A stretch of DNA of 56,686 nucleotides, from assembly GCA_028874215.1 (NCBI GenBank), contig JAPPLF010000100.1:129509-186194 (forward strand), written 5' to 3'. The translations under genes and the position numbers were made by a program. This stretch comes from Acidobacteriota bacterium. GTDB taxonomy: Bacteria; Acidobacteriota; UBA6911; RPQK01; JAJDTT01. How positions within the stretch are numbered: the stretch's first letter is position 1; each line of letters opens with the position of its first letter. The notes under the pieces are model-generated. The model had not been told where the DNA came from. It was given only the letters and a program-made list of their open reading frames with translations, and did not search any database. Positions 1 through 8,687 of this stretch are shown piece after piece.

Positions 1-60
1 TCTTCCCTTTTACGCCGGCGACCTAGTAAATTTGGTTTGGTTGGGGGTTTTTCTCCCCGG

Positions 61-116
61 CGCGGTTGGGGGGATTTCCAACCCCCGCGGAGCGGCGGTT
101 TCCAACCGCCGATTCC
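61..116. repeat. Pair of REP-like palindromes
   Basis: Two adjacent inverted repeats. The first (61-90) has G-rich and C-rich arms around ATTTCC. The second is GGCGGTTTCCAACCGCC at 94-110, with 7-bp arms and a TCC loop. The tail AACCGCCGATTCC (104-116) recurs exactly at 1755-1767, and a related copy lies at 50136-50155. Intergenic placement, a shared core and palindromic arms suggest a dispersed REP-type element. No transposase is adjacent. Confidence 0.6.
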
Positions 117-192
117 GGGAACGAGGGGCAAGAACGTCCCCTCCTGCGACACTCCGGCAAAATGGGGAAAGTGAAGGGGCCGTGTTAGAGTG

Positions 193-209
193 ACCTCCAA
201 AAAGGAGGT
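193..209 (+). promoter_or_regulatory. Ribosome binding site inside a 6-bp hairpin
   Basis: ACCTCC (193-198) and GGAGGT (204-209) are perfect complements separated by five A residues. GGAGGT is the best Shine-Dalgarno sequence for the TTG start at 214, so the hairpin could hide the site. The short stem makes strong repression uncertain. Confidence 0.4.
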
Positions 210-213
210 GTCC

Positions 214-1212
214 TTGGACTTGATACGAATCGCCCTCGCCGGTTACGGCGAATGGACCCGCGAAGCCTTGATCCCTTCGCTGGAACGGGACGGCCGGGCG
301 AGAATCGTGGCCGCGGCGGCGCGCACCCCGGCGACTCGCGCCCGCATCCGGGCGGAACTGGGCTCACACGTCGCGCTCCACTCCGGCTTCGCCGGCCTTT
401 TCGACGAGGAAGTGGACGCCCTCATCCTGGCTCTTCCCTCGTCCTTGCACGAGGAAGGGGTGCTGGCCGCCGTTGAATCGGGCCTCCCCTTCTTCCACGA
501 GCCTCCCGTGGCCAATCACCGGGATCGGGTCCGTCCCGTCCTGCGGCGTCTCCTGGGCGCCCGTCAGGTGACCCACGCCGACATGGAGCTACGGTTCATT
601 CCGGTCATCCATCGCGCCGCCCGGCGTGTGGCGGAGGGCGCCATCGGCGAGCCCCGCACCGCCATGATCCGGATGCGCGGCTCGTGGAGCCCCGATCCGT
701 CGGCGGGGATCAGTCTTATGCACTCCCTCTCGCCCTGGTACGTCGACGCATTGGATCAAGTGCTGGGAGCCTCCCCCAAGCGCGTGCTGGTGCAGGACGG
801 CCACGGGTTTCCGGGACGGATGCAATCCTATTCCTTGACCCAGCTCGACTACGACGGGGTCTGGGGCAGCTTCGACGCCAACATCTCGGCGGTTCCTGGC
901 ATGACCACCAGCCTCGAGGTCACCGGCACCGAAGGTGACCTGCAAGCGGATCTCTTCACCGCCGAAATCCGGTTGCGGACCCTGACCCGGCCGGAACCGG
1001 ATATCGAACGGGTCCCGGCACTGGAGCCCTACGCCGGCTGGCCCGGAATGTGCGAATGCGTCGCGGCCTTTCTGGATGCCGTCTCCGGTCAAGCCCCCCA
1101 GCGCGCCGGAGTCCGGGCCGTCGCCCGCAGCCATCTGGTGGGACTGGCGGGTGAGCGCTCCATCGACACCGGGACCTGGGCCGAGGTCGAAGGTTTGGCG
1201 GATCTGGAATGA
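214..1212 (+). CDS. Gfo/Idh/MocA-family protein with altered active site
   Basis: The 332-residue protein has an N-terminal Rossmann-type segment (IALAGYGEW, about residues 6-14) and a C-terminal MocA-like alpha/beta domain, the usual family length. Members normally oxidise or reduce sugar or inositol substrates with NAD(P). The hallmark EKP motif is EPP here (residues 96-98), and the usual D-x-x-x-H of the second domain is not evident around the HSLSPWYVDALD segment. The catalytic lysine therefore seems to be missing, and activity may be altered or lost. I chose TTG at 214 because an AAAGGAGG ribosome site lies 5-6 bases upstream; GTG at 190 is the longer in-frame alternative. The stop overlaps the next start (ATGA), implying translational coupling. 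Family assignment is firm; substrate unknown. Confidence 0.8.
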   Translation: MDLIRIALAGYGEWTREALIPSLERDGRARIVAAAARTPATRARIRAELGSHVALHSGFAGLFDEEVDALILALPSSLHEEGVLAAVESGLPFFHEPPVANHRDRVRPVLRRLLGARQVTHADMELRFIPVIHRAARRVAEGAIGEPRTAMIRMRGSWSPDPSAGISLMHSLSPWYVDALDQVLGASPKRVLVQDGHGFPGRMQSYSLTQLDYDGVWGSFDANISAVPGMTTSLEVTGTEGDLQADLFTAEIRLRTLTRPEPDIERVPALEPYAGWPGMCECVAAFLDAVSGQAPQRAGVRAVARSHLVGLAGERSIDTGTWAEVEGLADLE

Positions 1213-1739
1213 GCCTCTGGCGTCTTCTGGGCCTGAACAAGTTGGAACCGCGCCAGGAGCCCGCCGAAGAGGGACACATCGTCCTTGAGATCGCCGCCAA
1301 GCTGGATCAACTGGAAGCCTCGGAAGCCCGATACATCGCCTGCTTCTCCTACATACTGAACCGCGTGGCCCATGCCGATCTGGAGATCAGTCCGGAGGAA
1401 GTCGTCCAGATGGAGACGATCGTCCGGGAGCAGGGGGGCCTGCCGGAGTCGCAATCGGTTCTGGTGGTTCAGATGGCAAAGACCCACAATCGGCTCTTCG
1501 GCGCCACGGACAACTATCTCGTGACCCGCGAGTTCAATCGCATCGCCACCCGCAGTCAGAAGCTGGAACTGATGGGTTGCCTCTTGGCGGTGTCGGCCTC
1601 CCATGAAGGGATCTCAACGGCCGAGGACGCCGAAATGCGCCAGATCACCAAAGAACTGCAGCTCTCGCACCGGGATTTCATCGCCCTCAGGTCCCGCTTC
1701 CGGGACCACCTGAACGTCCTCAGGAGGATCGAGGAATAG
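1209..1739 (+). CDS. TerB-like (tellurite resistance family) protein
   Basis: This 176-residue, acidic, mostly helical protein resembles the TerB/DjlA-N helical fold. Features include the acidic AHADLEISPEE segment (about residues 53-63) and a second HEGISTAEDAE segment (about 137-147), the paired acidic helices typical of the family. There is no signal peptide or membrane segment, so it is probably cytosolic. TerB-like modules are linked to metal or envelope stress, but the role here is unknown. It overlaps the upstream MocA-like gene by four bases and is the last gene of that pair. No other ter genes are nearby, so a tellurite phenotype should not be assumed. Confidence 0.7.
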   Translation: MSLWRLLGLNKLEPRQEPAEEGHIVLEIAAKLDQLEASEARYIACFSYILNRVAHADLEISPEEVVQMETIVREQGGLPESQSVLVVQMAKTHNRLFGATDNYLVTREFNRIATRSQKLELMGCLLAVSASHEGISTAEDAEMRQITKELQLSHRDFIALRSRFRDHLNVLRRIEE

Positions 1740-2201
1740 GAGGGGCGATTTCCCAACCGCCGATTCCTTATCTGGATCCACTTGACCTCGGCCTGCCGCG
1801 AGCAGGGGGTCTTCTGGCGGGTCCTGGGTCGATTACATCCGACGTAGTCGCCATCTGTCGCCACAACAACCCTGTTTTCGAACTCTCAAAGGAGGGGGTG
1901 CCTCCGGAAAACGGTCTCTTGGACGTTCACCGGCCACTCTGGAGCCGAGCGGAAGGCTGACCCCCTGAACCCACGCACCAAGACCTGCGATCCCGGCAAA
2001 AAATCGAGGCGCTTTGTCAGTTTTATTAATAATCGGTGCTAATGGAAACGGAAATTTCACCTAATAACGACACATCTGCTGCGATTGTTAACCGTCTCGT
2101 GATAAATTTAACAAGTTGTTGATCGATAGGCCCGATCACATGTGTCCGTCGTCCGAGTAACTCCGCAACGTCAAAGGCGCAAGAGAAGGACCGGCAAAAG
2201 C
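1740..2201. other. Intergenic region with REP copy and AT-rich leader
   Basis: About 460 bases without a supported gene. A REP-like copy occupies 1742-1767. From about 2015 to 2130 the sequence becomes clearly AT-rich, unlike its surroundings, and includes the small inverted repeat AACAAGTTGTT at about 2109-2119. This probably holds the promoter of the FAD oxidoreductase/exporter pair, but no convincing -35/-10 pair with normal spacing could be assigned. Confidence 0.45.
1742..1767. repeat. REP-like palindrome copy
   Basis: The sequence GGGGCGATTTCCCAACCGCC followed by GATTCC shares 13 identical bases with the copy at 104-116. The left arm is less perfect. It lies just after the stop of the TerB-like gene, a common position for REP elements. 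Confidence 0.5.
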
Positions 2202-3623
2202 ATGGTCCGGCGGGCCACGGGAGGTTCGACCGACTTGGAGACTGTCGTGGGGGAGAAAAGGGTCATCATCATCGGTGGAGGAGCCTCCGGGCTGAGCGCT
2301 GCATGGACCCTCAAGAAACGCGGCATCGACCCCATCCTGTTCGAGGCCAACGACCGTGTGGGTGGACGCTTGGGCGGCGACCGGGTGGACGGTTTCTGTC
2401 TGGACGAAGGCGCGGACTTCTTCTGCTCCTCATACGACGTTGCCTTTCGCATGTGCGAGGAGTTGGGATTGCGCCTGGTTGGTTCGGAGATGAACTTGGG
2501 CTGGCGCAGAAACGGCCGGTGGGTGCTCACGACGCCGGTCCAGTCTGTTGGCGCCCTCGTCAGAAACCTGCCGGCGTTCTGGACGCTGGGATTCCTCTCG
2601 CCCGGGGTCGTCCGGCCGATCCTGAAACTGGTCAGGGAGATCAACCGGCAATCCGAGTACCTGAATTTCTCCAGCGAGTGCAGGATCGTCGAGATCGACG
2701 GAGAGGAGACCTTCGGCGACTACCTGGCGAGGATCGGCGTGCCCGATTATCTGAAGACCACGCTGGCCGGATTCCTTGAGATGACGATGGGTCGCACCGA
2801 AGATGCCGGCGCGGCGTATATGCGGACCTATCTGGCGGAAATGCTGTTGAAGGCCGATCAGATCTACGTGCCGGAGAAGGGCGCAGGCGCTCTGTCCCAC
2901 GCGCTGGCCGCCGCGTGTGGAGATGCCGTTCGCGTTTCGACCCCCGTCCGCCGCGTGGTTATCCGGGACGGCGCCGTGGCGAGCGTGATGGTCGACGATG
3001 GCCCCATCGAGGCGGACGCGGTCATCTGCGCCCTTCCTGCCACAAAGGTGGCAGACGTCATCCCCGGCCTGCCGGCCGGGATTCGCCGCACACTCGACGG
3101 GATCCCCTACTCGCGCGGGTGTCGAGTGGTGATCGGACTCGACCACGCGCCCCTTCCTCCGGGCTGGCACGGCGCGCTGTACCCCGAAGACGATACCCCG
3201 CTCTTGCTGGACCGGTCCATCAACCTTCCGGGCATCGCACCGCGGGGCAAGAGCACGCTCGACCTGCTCGTCGGTCGCGACCGCGCGGAGGAGCTGTTTC
3301 CGCTGGACGATGAGGAGATCAAGCGCCGGATGCTCGGCGACGCGCGACGCAATCCCCCTCCCGGTTCCGCACTTCCCGGCGACGACGAGGGGGTGTTCAC
3401 GCGTGTTTACCGTTGGAGGGAGGCCGTATGCATGATGCCGCCCGGCATGTTCAAGGCGGTCACGGAGATGCGCCGTCAACTCGGCGGGGAGGTGAAAAAC
3501 CTTTTCCTGGCGGGTGACTACATGCGAGTGCCGTCGGTGAGCGGGGCCCTGGCCAGTGGCGTCAACGCGGCGACGGAGGTTGCGGACATGTTGGCGTCCC
3601 AAGAAAGTGAAGCCGGTCGATGA
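2202..3623 (+). CDS. FAD-dependent amine oxidase / PPOX-like oxidoreductase
   Basis: The protein (473 residues from this ATG) has an N-terminal dinucleotide-binding motif IIIGGGASGLSAA (about residues 22-34). A GRLGGDRV-type FAD contact follows, and the C-terminal LAGDYMRVPSVSGALASG is typical of protoporphyrinogen-oxidase/phytoene-desaturase-like flavoproteins. Such enzymes oxidise porphyrinogens, polyenes or amines. GTG at 2142 would add a basic tail. TTG at 2235 has a GGGAGG site about 10 bases upstream and would leave a typical short lead into the Rossmann fold, so the start is uncertain. The stop overlaps the start of the MMPL exporter (ATGA), suggesting the product or a linked lipid is exported. 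No heme or carotenoid genes are nearby; the substrate is unknown. Confidence 0.75.
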   Translation: MVRRATGGSTDLETVVGEKRVIIIGGGASGLSAAWTLKKRGIDPILFEANDRVGGRLGGDRVDGFCLDEGADFFCSSYDVAFRMCEELGLRLVGSEMNLGWRRNGRWVLTTPVQSVGALVRNLPAFWTLGFLSPGVVRPILKLVREINRQSEYLNFSSECRIVEIDGEETFGDYLARIGVPDYLKTTLAGFLEMTMGRTEDAGAAYMRTYLAEMLLKADQIYVPEKGAGALSHALAAACGDAVRVSTPVRRVVIRDGAVASVMVDDGPIEADAVICALPATKVADVIPGLPAGIRRTLDGIPYSRGCRVVIGLDHAPLPPGWHGALYPEDDTPLLLDRSINLPGIAPRGKSTLDLLVGRDRAEELFPLDDEEIKRRMLGDARRNPPPGSALPGDDEGVFTRVYRWREAVCMMPPGMFKAVTEMRRQLGGEVKNLFLAGDYMRVPSVSGALASGVNAATEVADMLASQESEAGR

Positions 3624-5902
3624 CACCGATGGACCGCTATATCGATTTTGTTCTTCGCGGTCGGTGGCTGGTTATCGTGCTCGCGGCGCTGGTCATGCTT
3701 GCGACGGCAGCGGGCATGTCTGGTCTTACCGTTTCCAGCAGCTATCGCGTGCTGTTCGGCGAGGACAATCCTGACCTCCTTGCGTTCGACGAGCTGCAGG
3801 ACACCTACGTCGCGTCGAGGTCGGCGCTGATCGCGATTTCCCCGCGTGGGGGGACGGTGTTCACCCGCGATACCCTCGCCGCGATCGAAGAGCTGACTGA
3901 GACTGCGTGGCAGACGCCGTACTCCGTCCGAGTCAATTCGCTCACCAACTATTTCCACAGCGAGGCGGAGGGGGACGAACTCACCATTGCCCCACTCGTA
4001 GCGGACGCCAAGTCCTTCAGCAATGATGACCTCAAGCGGGTCCGGACCATCGCTCTGAACGAGTCCGAACTCGTCGGGCAACTGATTTCCGGTGATGGCC
4101 GCACGACCGGACTGGCCATCAGCTTCGCTCTGCCCGAGCCGAAGGAAGCGGCTTGGGCAGAGATTTCGAGCCATCTCCGAGACTTGCTCGACAACGCCAG
4201 GGCGACCCATCCGGATCTACGCTACTTCCTGACCGGGAATGTGATCCTGAACCAGACCTTCACCGAGGCGGCGCAGGATGACGCAAAGAAGATTCCCATC
4301 GCATTCCTGGTCATCCTCGCCATTACCGTCCTCATCCTGCGCTCGGTGTACGCTACCCTTGCCATCGCCGTTTTGCTCTTGTTCGTTGTGCTCAGCACCC
4401 TCGGAGTGGCGGGCTGGTCGCGCGTCCTGCTGACGCCGATCAGCGCAAGCGTGCCGATCATCATCGTGACGGTCGGCGTCGCCCATGCGATTCATATCGC
4501 GACCATGGTGCTGGCCGGCCTCCGCCGGTGGCAGGGACGCAACGCGGCGATCAGGGCATCCCTTAGTGACAATCTGTATCCGGTGTTTCTGACATCCGCC
4601 ACCACGGCGATAGGATTCCTCAGCCTGAACATGTCGGATTCGCCGCCGTTCCATGTCCTTGGCAATTTGGTGGCACTGGGTGTGCTGTTCGGTTTCGTCT
4701 ACTCGGTAACGCTTCTGCCCGCGCTGTTCTCGATCCTGCCCCTGCGGGCGAGGCCCGCCCGTCCCGGGAGGTCGCCTTTCTTCGACCGTCTGGGAGATTT
4801 CGTGGTCGCGCACCGGGCACTGGTTCTCTGGTCCTCCATCTTCGTGGTTGTTGCGCTGGCGACCGGTATTCCCCGCAACGAGTTGAGCGACAACTGGGCG
4901 CACCATTTCGATGATCACTATGCTTTCCGCACCGATACGGATTTTGTCACCGCGAATCTGACGGGGATCGACCGGCTCGAATACTCGTTGAACTCGGAGC
5001 GCGAGGGCGGCATCACGGATCCTGAATATCTGCGTACGGTCGATGCGTTCGCCGAATGGTGCCGCGACCAGCCCGAAGTGCATCACGTGCAGGCGTTCAC
5101 GGACATCATGAAGCGCGTGAACCGGAACCTGCACGGGGACGATCCCGCGTTCTACCGGATACCGGACGATGCCGAACTCGCGGCACAGTTCCTGCTGCTC
5201 TACGAGTTCTCGCTGCCCTTCGGCGCTGATCTCAATGATCGGGTGGACATCGCCAAATCCGCGACACGGATGACCGTGGTGCTCAAGGAAACATCCACGG
5301 TGGAGCATCTCGACCTCGACGCGCGCGCCCGGAACTGGCTGGAGGCCAACGCACCCGGGCTCTCCGGGCCGGCTTCGGGCTTCACCATGATCGCCGCCCA
5401 CATGTCGAGCGATAACACCTGGAGCATGCTGGAGGGGACGATCCTTGCGGCTGGACTGATTTCAGTGATCCTGCTCCTGGTCTTCCGAAACGTGCTCATC
5501 GGAATGGTTTGTCTTGTGCCGAACTTCATCCCGGCGGTGCTGTTGTTCGGTTTGTGGGGATATCTCCATGGCAATGTCGGACTCGGCGGCTCCGTGGTGG
5601 TCGCGGTCGCCATCGGCGTCATCGTGGACGACACCATTCATTTTATGACCCACTACATGAGAGACCGGCAAAAAGGGCGTTCGGCATCCGAGGCGGTTCG
5701 CACCACGTTTGGCGCAGTGGGTCGAGCGTTGGGCACGACCACGGCCATTCTGGTGGCGGGCTTCCTCGTGTTCTCCACGTCCGGATACGAGCCCGGTGCG
5801 CAGCTCGGCTTCATGGTCGCGCTCGCCATCACCTTCGCGCTGCTTGCGGATCTCCTGCTCCTCCCACCGATTCTGATGACCCTCGATCGGCGAAAAACAT
5901 GA
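3620..5902 (+). CDS. MMPL/RND superfamily exporter (HAE3-like)
   Basis: A 760-residue inner-membrane protein with two homologous halves. Each has one N-terminal transmembrane helix, a large periplasmic domain and a cluster of five helices. The first half carries the GVAHAIHIA helix; the second carries GVIVDDTIHF, the charged helix-4 motif of proton-driven MMPL/HpnN-type transporters. Length matches single-gene HAE3/MMPL members rather than three-part RND pumps. No periplasmic adaptor or outer-membrane channel gene is adjacent. Such proteins move lipids or other hydrophobic compounds. Four-base overlap with the FAD oxidoreductase points to a shared function, by inference. Confidence 0.85.
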   Translation: MTPMDRYIDFVLRGRWLVIVLAALVMLATAAGMSGLTVSSSYRVLFGEDNPDLLAFDELQDTYVASRSALIAISPRGGTVFTRDTLAAIEELTETAWQTPYSVRVNSLTNYFHSEAEGDELTIAPLVADAKSFSNDDLKRVRTIALNESELVGQLISGDGRTTGLAISFALPEPKEAAWAEISSHLRDLLDNARATHPDLRYFLTGNVILNQTFTEAAQDDAKKIPIAFLVILAITVLILRSVYATLAIAVLLLFVVLSTLGVAGWSRVLLTPISASVPIIIVTVGVAHAIHIATMVLAGLRRWQGRNAAIRASLSDNLYPVFLTSATTAIGFLSLNMSDSPPFHVLGNLVALGVLFGFVYSVTLLPALFSILPLRARPARPGRSPFFDRLGDFVVAHRALVLWSSIFVVVALATGIPRNELSDNWAHHFDDHYAFRTDTDFVTANLTGIDRLEYSLNSEREGGITDPEYLRTVDAFAEWCRDQPEVHHVQAFTDIMKRVNRNLHGDDPAFYRIPDDAELAAQFLLLYEFSLPFGADLNDRVDIAKSATRMTVVLKETSTVEHLDLDARARNWLEANAPGLSGPASGFTMIAAHMSSDNTWSMLEGTILAAGLISVILLLVFRNVLIGMVCLVPNFIPAVLLFGLWGYLHGNVGLGGSVVVAVAIGVIVDDTIHFMTHYMRDRQKGRSASEAVRTTFGAVGRALGTTTAILVAGFLVFSTSGYEPGAQLGFMVALAITFALLADLLLLPPILMTLDRRKT

Positions 5903-6012
5903 TCTGTCAATCCAGCCCGAGTGGGGCTCCTGCTGTTTGAGTCCTGCCTGGTCGGCGTGGAAGCTCCGCCCGTCGTGCACTACCCCGGCGACAAGGATGT
6001 CGCCGTCCCCAG

Positions 6013-7791
6013 CTACAGAATTCCCAGGCGCCTGACGGTGTTCCGGATTTTCTCCATCCGATCCTCAACGGGGACGATCTTCGTGCCTTTCGGATTCGGC
6101 CTGGAGAGGTGGGCGTACTCGTAGATGTCGAAGCCGGCGAATCGGGGGTCGTGGTAGATCTGCTCCAGGTCGGAGATGTATTCCTGCATGGAGACGGTCC
6201 GTTTCAGGTAGCGGTTGAGGTAGACGGGGATTCCGCTGCGATTGCAGAGCGCCAGGGCTTCCTCCACTACGGAATCGTCCAGGGCGTTGTGGAGCAGGCC
6301 CCGGTCCGCCTCCGGCGCCTCGAACCAGGTGGTTCGGAGCGTGATGCCATCGGCCAGTCCTTCCAGGAGCCAGGTCCGCCAGTCGAATTCCAGGTTGGCG
6401 GGGAAGCCCATGAGCTGACCGTGACATGGGTCGGGCCCGAAGGCTTCGGCGTGGACGTGGACCTGGAACTTCTTGCCGGCGCTCCGGACCCGGCGGCTGG
6501 CCTCGCGGATGAACCGGGTGTAGTGGCGGCCCCGGAGCCGGGCGAGCCGTGCGCGATCCCCATCCGTATTTCCGACCTCGCGTCCGAATCTCTCCCGGTA
6601 CTCTTCCAACAGCGGGGGGTTGAAGCCATATTCCAGGGGTTCGTCCGTCAGCGACCCGTGGGCGGAGACCCGGACGTCCACTCCGTCCACGCCCGCTTCG
6701 AGGAGCCGGTCCACCCAGCCGGTCCAGAGCTTCTCCACCTCGGGGTAGACGGCGCAGGGAGTGCAGGCCAGCGTGCCGTTTCGTCCCCGGGCGAAGGCGA
6801 TGCAACCGCCCCAGTTCCATTTCGACTTGGTGACGATGCCGAACATGGTGCCGTCGGTGGAGGCGTTGTCGGTGTCCAACTGGACCGGGAACGGTCCCAT
6901 CCCCGAGTCGAATTCCAATCCTCCGGTGCGGAAATCCCGGGGGCGGATCCACATGGCGCTTCGGGTGGCGATGACGATGGGCAGCGGATCCGGACCCGGG
7001 CCGTAGGCTTCGATCATGGCCGAGGGGGCGTTGCCGAAGTCTCCCTCCCGGTCCTGGAAGTCGGTGGTGACCAGGATGTAGCGCTCGGTGAGGTCGAGTC
7101 CCTCCAGCGTCAGGGTCCGCACGGGTGCGCCGGAAGCGGTCAACAGGCCGCCGAAGAACTCCCGGACCTCCCGGGGAGACGGCTCCACCCGGTCCGCCAG
7201 GGAGAAGTCCACCGGTTGCCGCCGGTAGCGGTGGTTGTCGGCGCTGGTCCAGATCTGGAGATGCTCCTTGCGGATGCGGGTGGGCGAGTCGTCCGCTTTC
7301 AGAAGCCGGATCTTCCGGATCGGAACGGCATCGAGATTCGGCGGGGCGTCCCATGGACGTCTCGCGACTCGAGTGTGGGGAAACCGCTCCACGAAGGGGA
7401 ACACCTGTTGGAGGCAACCCCCGATTCGGTTGACACGGGTGTGGTTACCCTGGGGGGACCCTTGGGGATAGGTGCCCGACAAGCCGGTGTTGAAGGGCTT
7501 CAGGACCGCGTAAATTTCCAGTCCGTGACGGTGGGCGATGGGGGTCACCGCCTTCAGAGGCTCGCCGATTCGATCCACGGTGGCCCGGCCGTACCGCATG
7601 TAGTCGAAGGTGTTGCCCGCCCAGTACGAGTCGGCCTCCTCGTCGCCGTAGTAGAGCCAGTAGATTCTGCGGACCCCCAGGCTCTTGATCTGGAGGACCA
7701 TTTCCTCCAGGAGCTCCAGGCTGTAGGGCCCGTAGCGGACATCGTCCGGAAAATCGACGGTGGCCGAGAGCAGGAACGGACGGGAACTCAA
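6013..7791 (-). CDS. Glycoside-hydrolase-like TIM-barrel protein
   Basis: A 592-residue protein without an obvious signal peptide. Early segments such as LGVRRIYWLYYGDEE (about 38-52) and HGLEIYAVLKPFN (about 89-101) look like successive strands of a (beta/alpha)8 barrel of the glycosyl-hydrolase-like type, and a later GVDGVDVRVSAHGS segment would be another strand. A region around residues 195-320 looks like an inserted beta domain. Catalytic residues cannot be assigned. The start is TTG, with GAGGT about nine bases upstream, and the gene lies 22 bases after the SDR stop, so the two form a minus-strand pair. Polysaccharide or glycoside hydrolysis is a family-based guess. Confidence 0.55.
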   Translation of the reverse strand: MSSRPFLLSATVDFPDDVRYGPYSLELLEEMVLQIKSLGVRRIYWLYYGDEEADSYWAGNTFDYMRYGRATVDRIGEPLKAVTPIAHRHGLEIYAVLKPFNTGLSGTYPQGSPQGNHTRVNRIGGCLQQVFPFVERFPHTRVARRPWDAPPNLDAVPIRKIRLLKADDSPTRIRKEHLQIWTSADNHRYRRQPVDFSLADRVEPSPREVREFFGGLLTASGAPVRTLTLEGLDLTERYILVTTDFQDREGDFGNAPSAMIEAYGPGPDPLPIVIATRSAMWIRPRDFRTGGLEFDSGMGPFPVQLDTDNASTDGTMFGIVTKSKWNWGGCIAFARGRNGTLACTPCAVYPEVEKLWTGWVDRLLEAGVDGVDVRVSAHGSLTDEPLEYGFNPPLLEEYRERFGREVGNTDGDRARLARLRGRHYTRFIREASRRVRSAGKKFQVHVHAEAFGPDPCHGQLMGFPANLEFDWRTWLLEGLADGITLRTTWFEAPEADRGLLHNALDDSVVEEALALCNRSGIPVYLNRYLKRTVSMQEYISDLEQIYHDPRFAGFDIYEYAHLSRPNPKGTKIVPVEDRMEKIRNTVRRLGIL

Positions 7792-7813
7792 GCAGCGGAC
7801 CTCGCGAGGATGC

Positions 7814-8587
7814 TCATACCGTCGCCATCCAGCCGCCGTCCACCACCAGCGCCGAGCCGGTGATCCAGGACGCGTCGTCGGAGGCGAGGAAGACGCAGGC
7901 CCGGGCGATGTCCCGGGGAGTTCCGAATCGGGGCAGGAGCGTCCGCCGGCGTCCGTCCTCGATCTGTTCCGGAGTCAGGTAGTCCTGGTTGGCCGTTTCA
8001 ATGAAGCCGGGACAGACGGCGTTGACGGTTATGCCCAAAGGACCCAACTCCACGGCCGTGTCGCGGGCCAGGTTCACCACTGCGGCCTTGGTGGGAGCAT
8101 AGACCGGACCCGCTCCTCCGCCTCTGTAGTTCACCGAAGAGATATGGATAATCCGCCCGTGAGAGGAGCGCTTCAAATGAGGAACCGCCACCTTCGTGGT
8201 CAGGAAGAGCGCCCGGAGATTGATCGACAGGACCCGGTCCCAGTCGGCCACGGCCAGGGTCTGGGACGTTCCCGGGATGTGGACGCCGGCGTTGTTGACC
8301 AGGATGTCCAACGCCCCGAATTCCTCAACCGTCGTGTCCACGAGTTGTCGGACGAAATCCTCGCAGGCGATGTCGCCCTGGAGGAAGATCCCCCGGCCGC
8401 CGTGCCCCCGGATCTCATCCACGGTGGGCTTGCGGGGCTCGGTCTCGTAGTAACGGCCGACCTTGGGCGTCTCCCGGATGTCGGCGACCGCCACCGCGGC
8501 GCCCTCCCGGGCCAGCTCCAGGGCGATGCCCCGGCCGATTCCCGAACTTCCTCCGGTCACAATGGCCACTCTGCGCTGCAACCGCAT
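7814..8587 (-). CDS. SDR-family NAD(P)-dependent oxidoreductase
   Basis: A 257-residue classical short-chain dehydrogenase. The cofactor motif TGGSSGIG is at about residues 11-18, NNAG at about 98-101, and the catalytic serine and YxxxK (here YAPTK) follow in the middle. The C-terminal end SWITGSALVVDGG is typical. An unusual insertion of about 20 residues follows the second strand (after DIRETPKVGRYY), before the usual acidic contact. Members oxidise sugar alcohols or hydroxy acids, among others; context with a glycosidase-like gene suggests sugar metabolism. A reasonable AGGTGA ribosome site precedes the ATG. Confidence 0.88.
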   Translation of the reverse strand: MRLQRRVAIVTGGSSGIGRGIALELAREGAAVAVADIRETPKVGRYYETEPRKPTVDEIRGHGGRGIFLQGDIACEDFVRQLVDTTVEEFGALDILVNNAGVHIPGTSQTLAVADWDRVLSINLRALFLTTKVAVPHLKRSSHGRIIHISSVNYRGGGAGPVYAPTKAAVVNLARDTAVELGPLGITVNAVCPGFIETANQDYLTPEQIEDGRRRTLLPRFGTPRDIARACVFLASDDASWITGSALVVDGGWMATV

Positions 8588-8687
8588 AGGATGTCACCTG
8601 GGGAAATTGACCGCGAAGTGGAGGAATGATACCAGACTCCCAGGCGGGACCGTACCGCTTCAAGCGCGGTGCGGGAAGGGGCGCCAG

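Noticed and set aside
5903-6012. Terminator between the convergent MMPL and glycosidase-like genes
   Set aside because: The best hairpin (AGCCC/GGGCT) is only five base pairs and no T-tract follows.
6109-7863. Plus-strand 584-codon open frame
   Set aside because: It is antisense to the glycosidase-like gene, rich in Gly/Val/Glu repeats, and has no recognisable motif.
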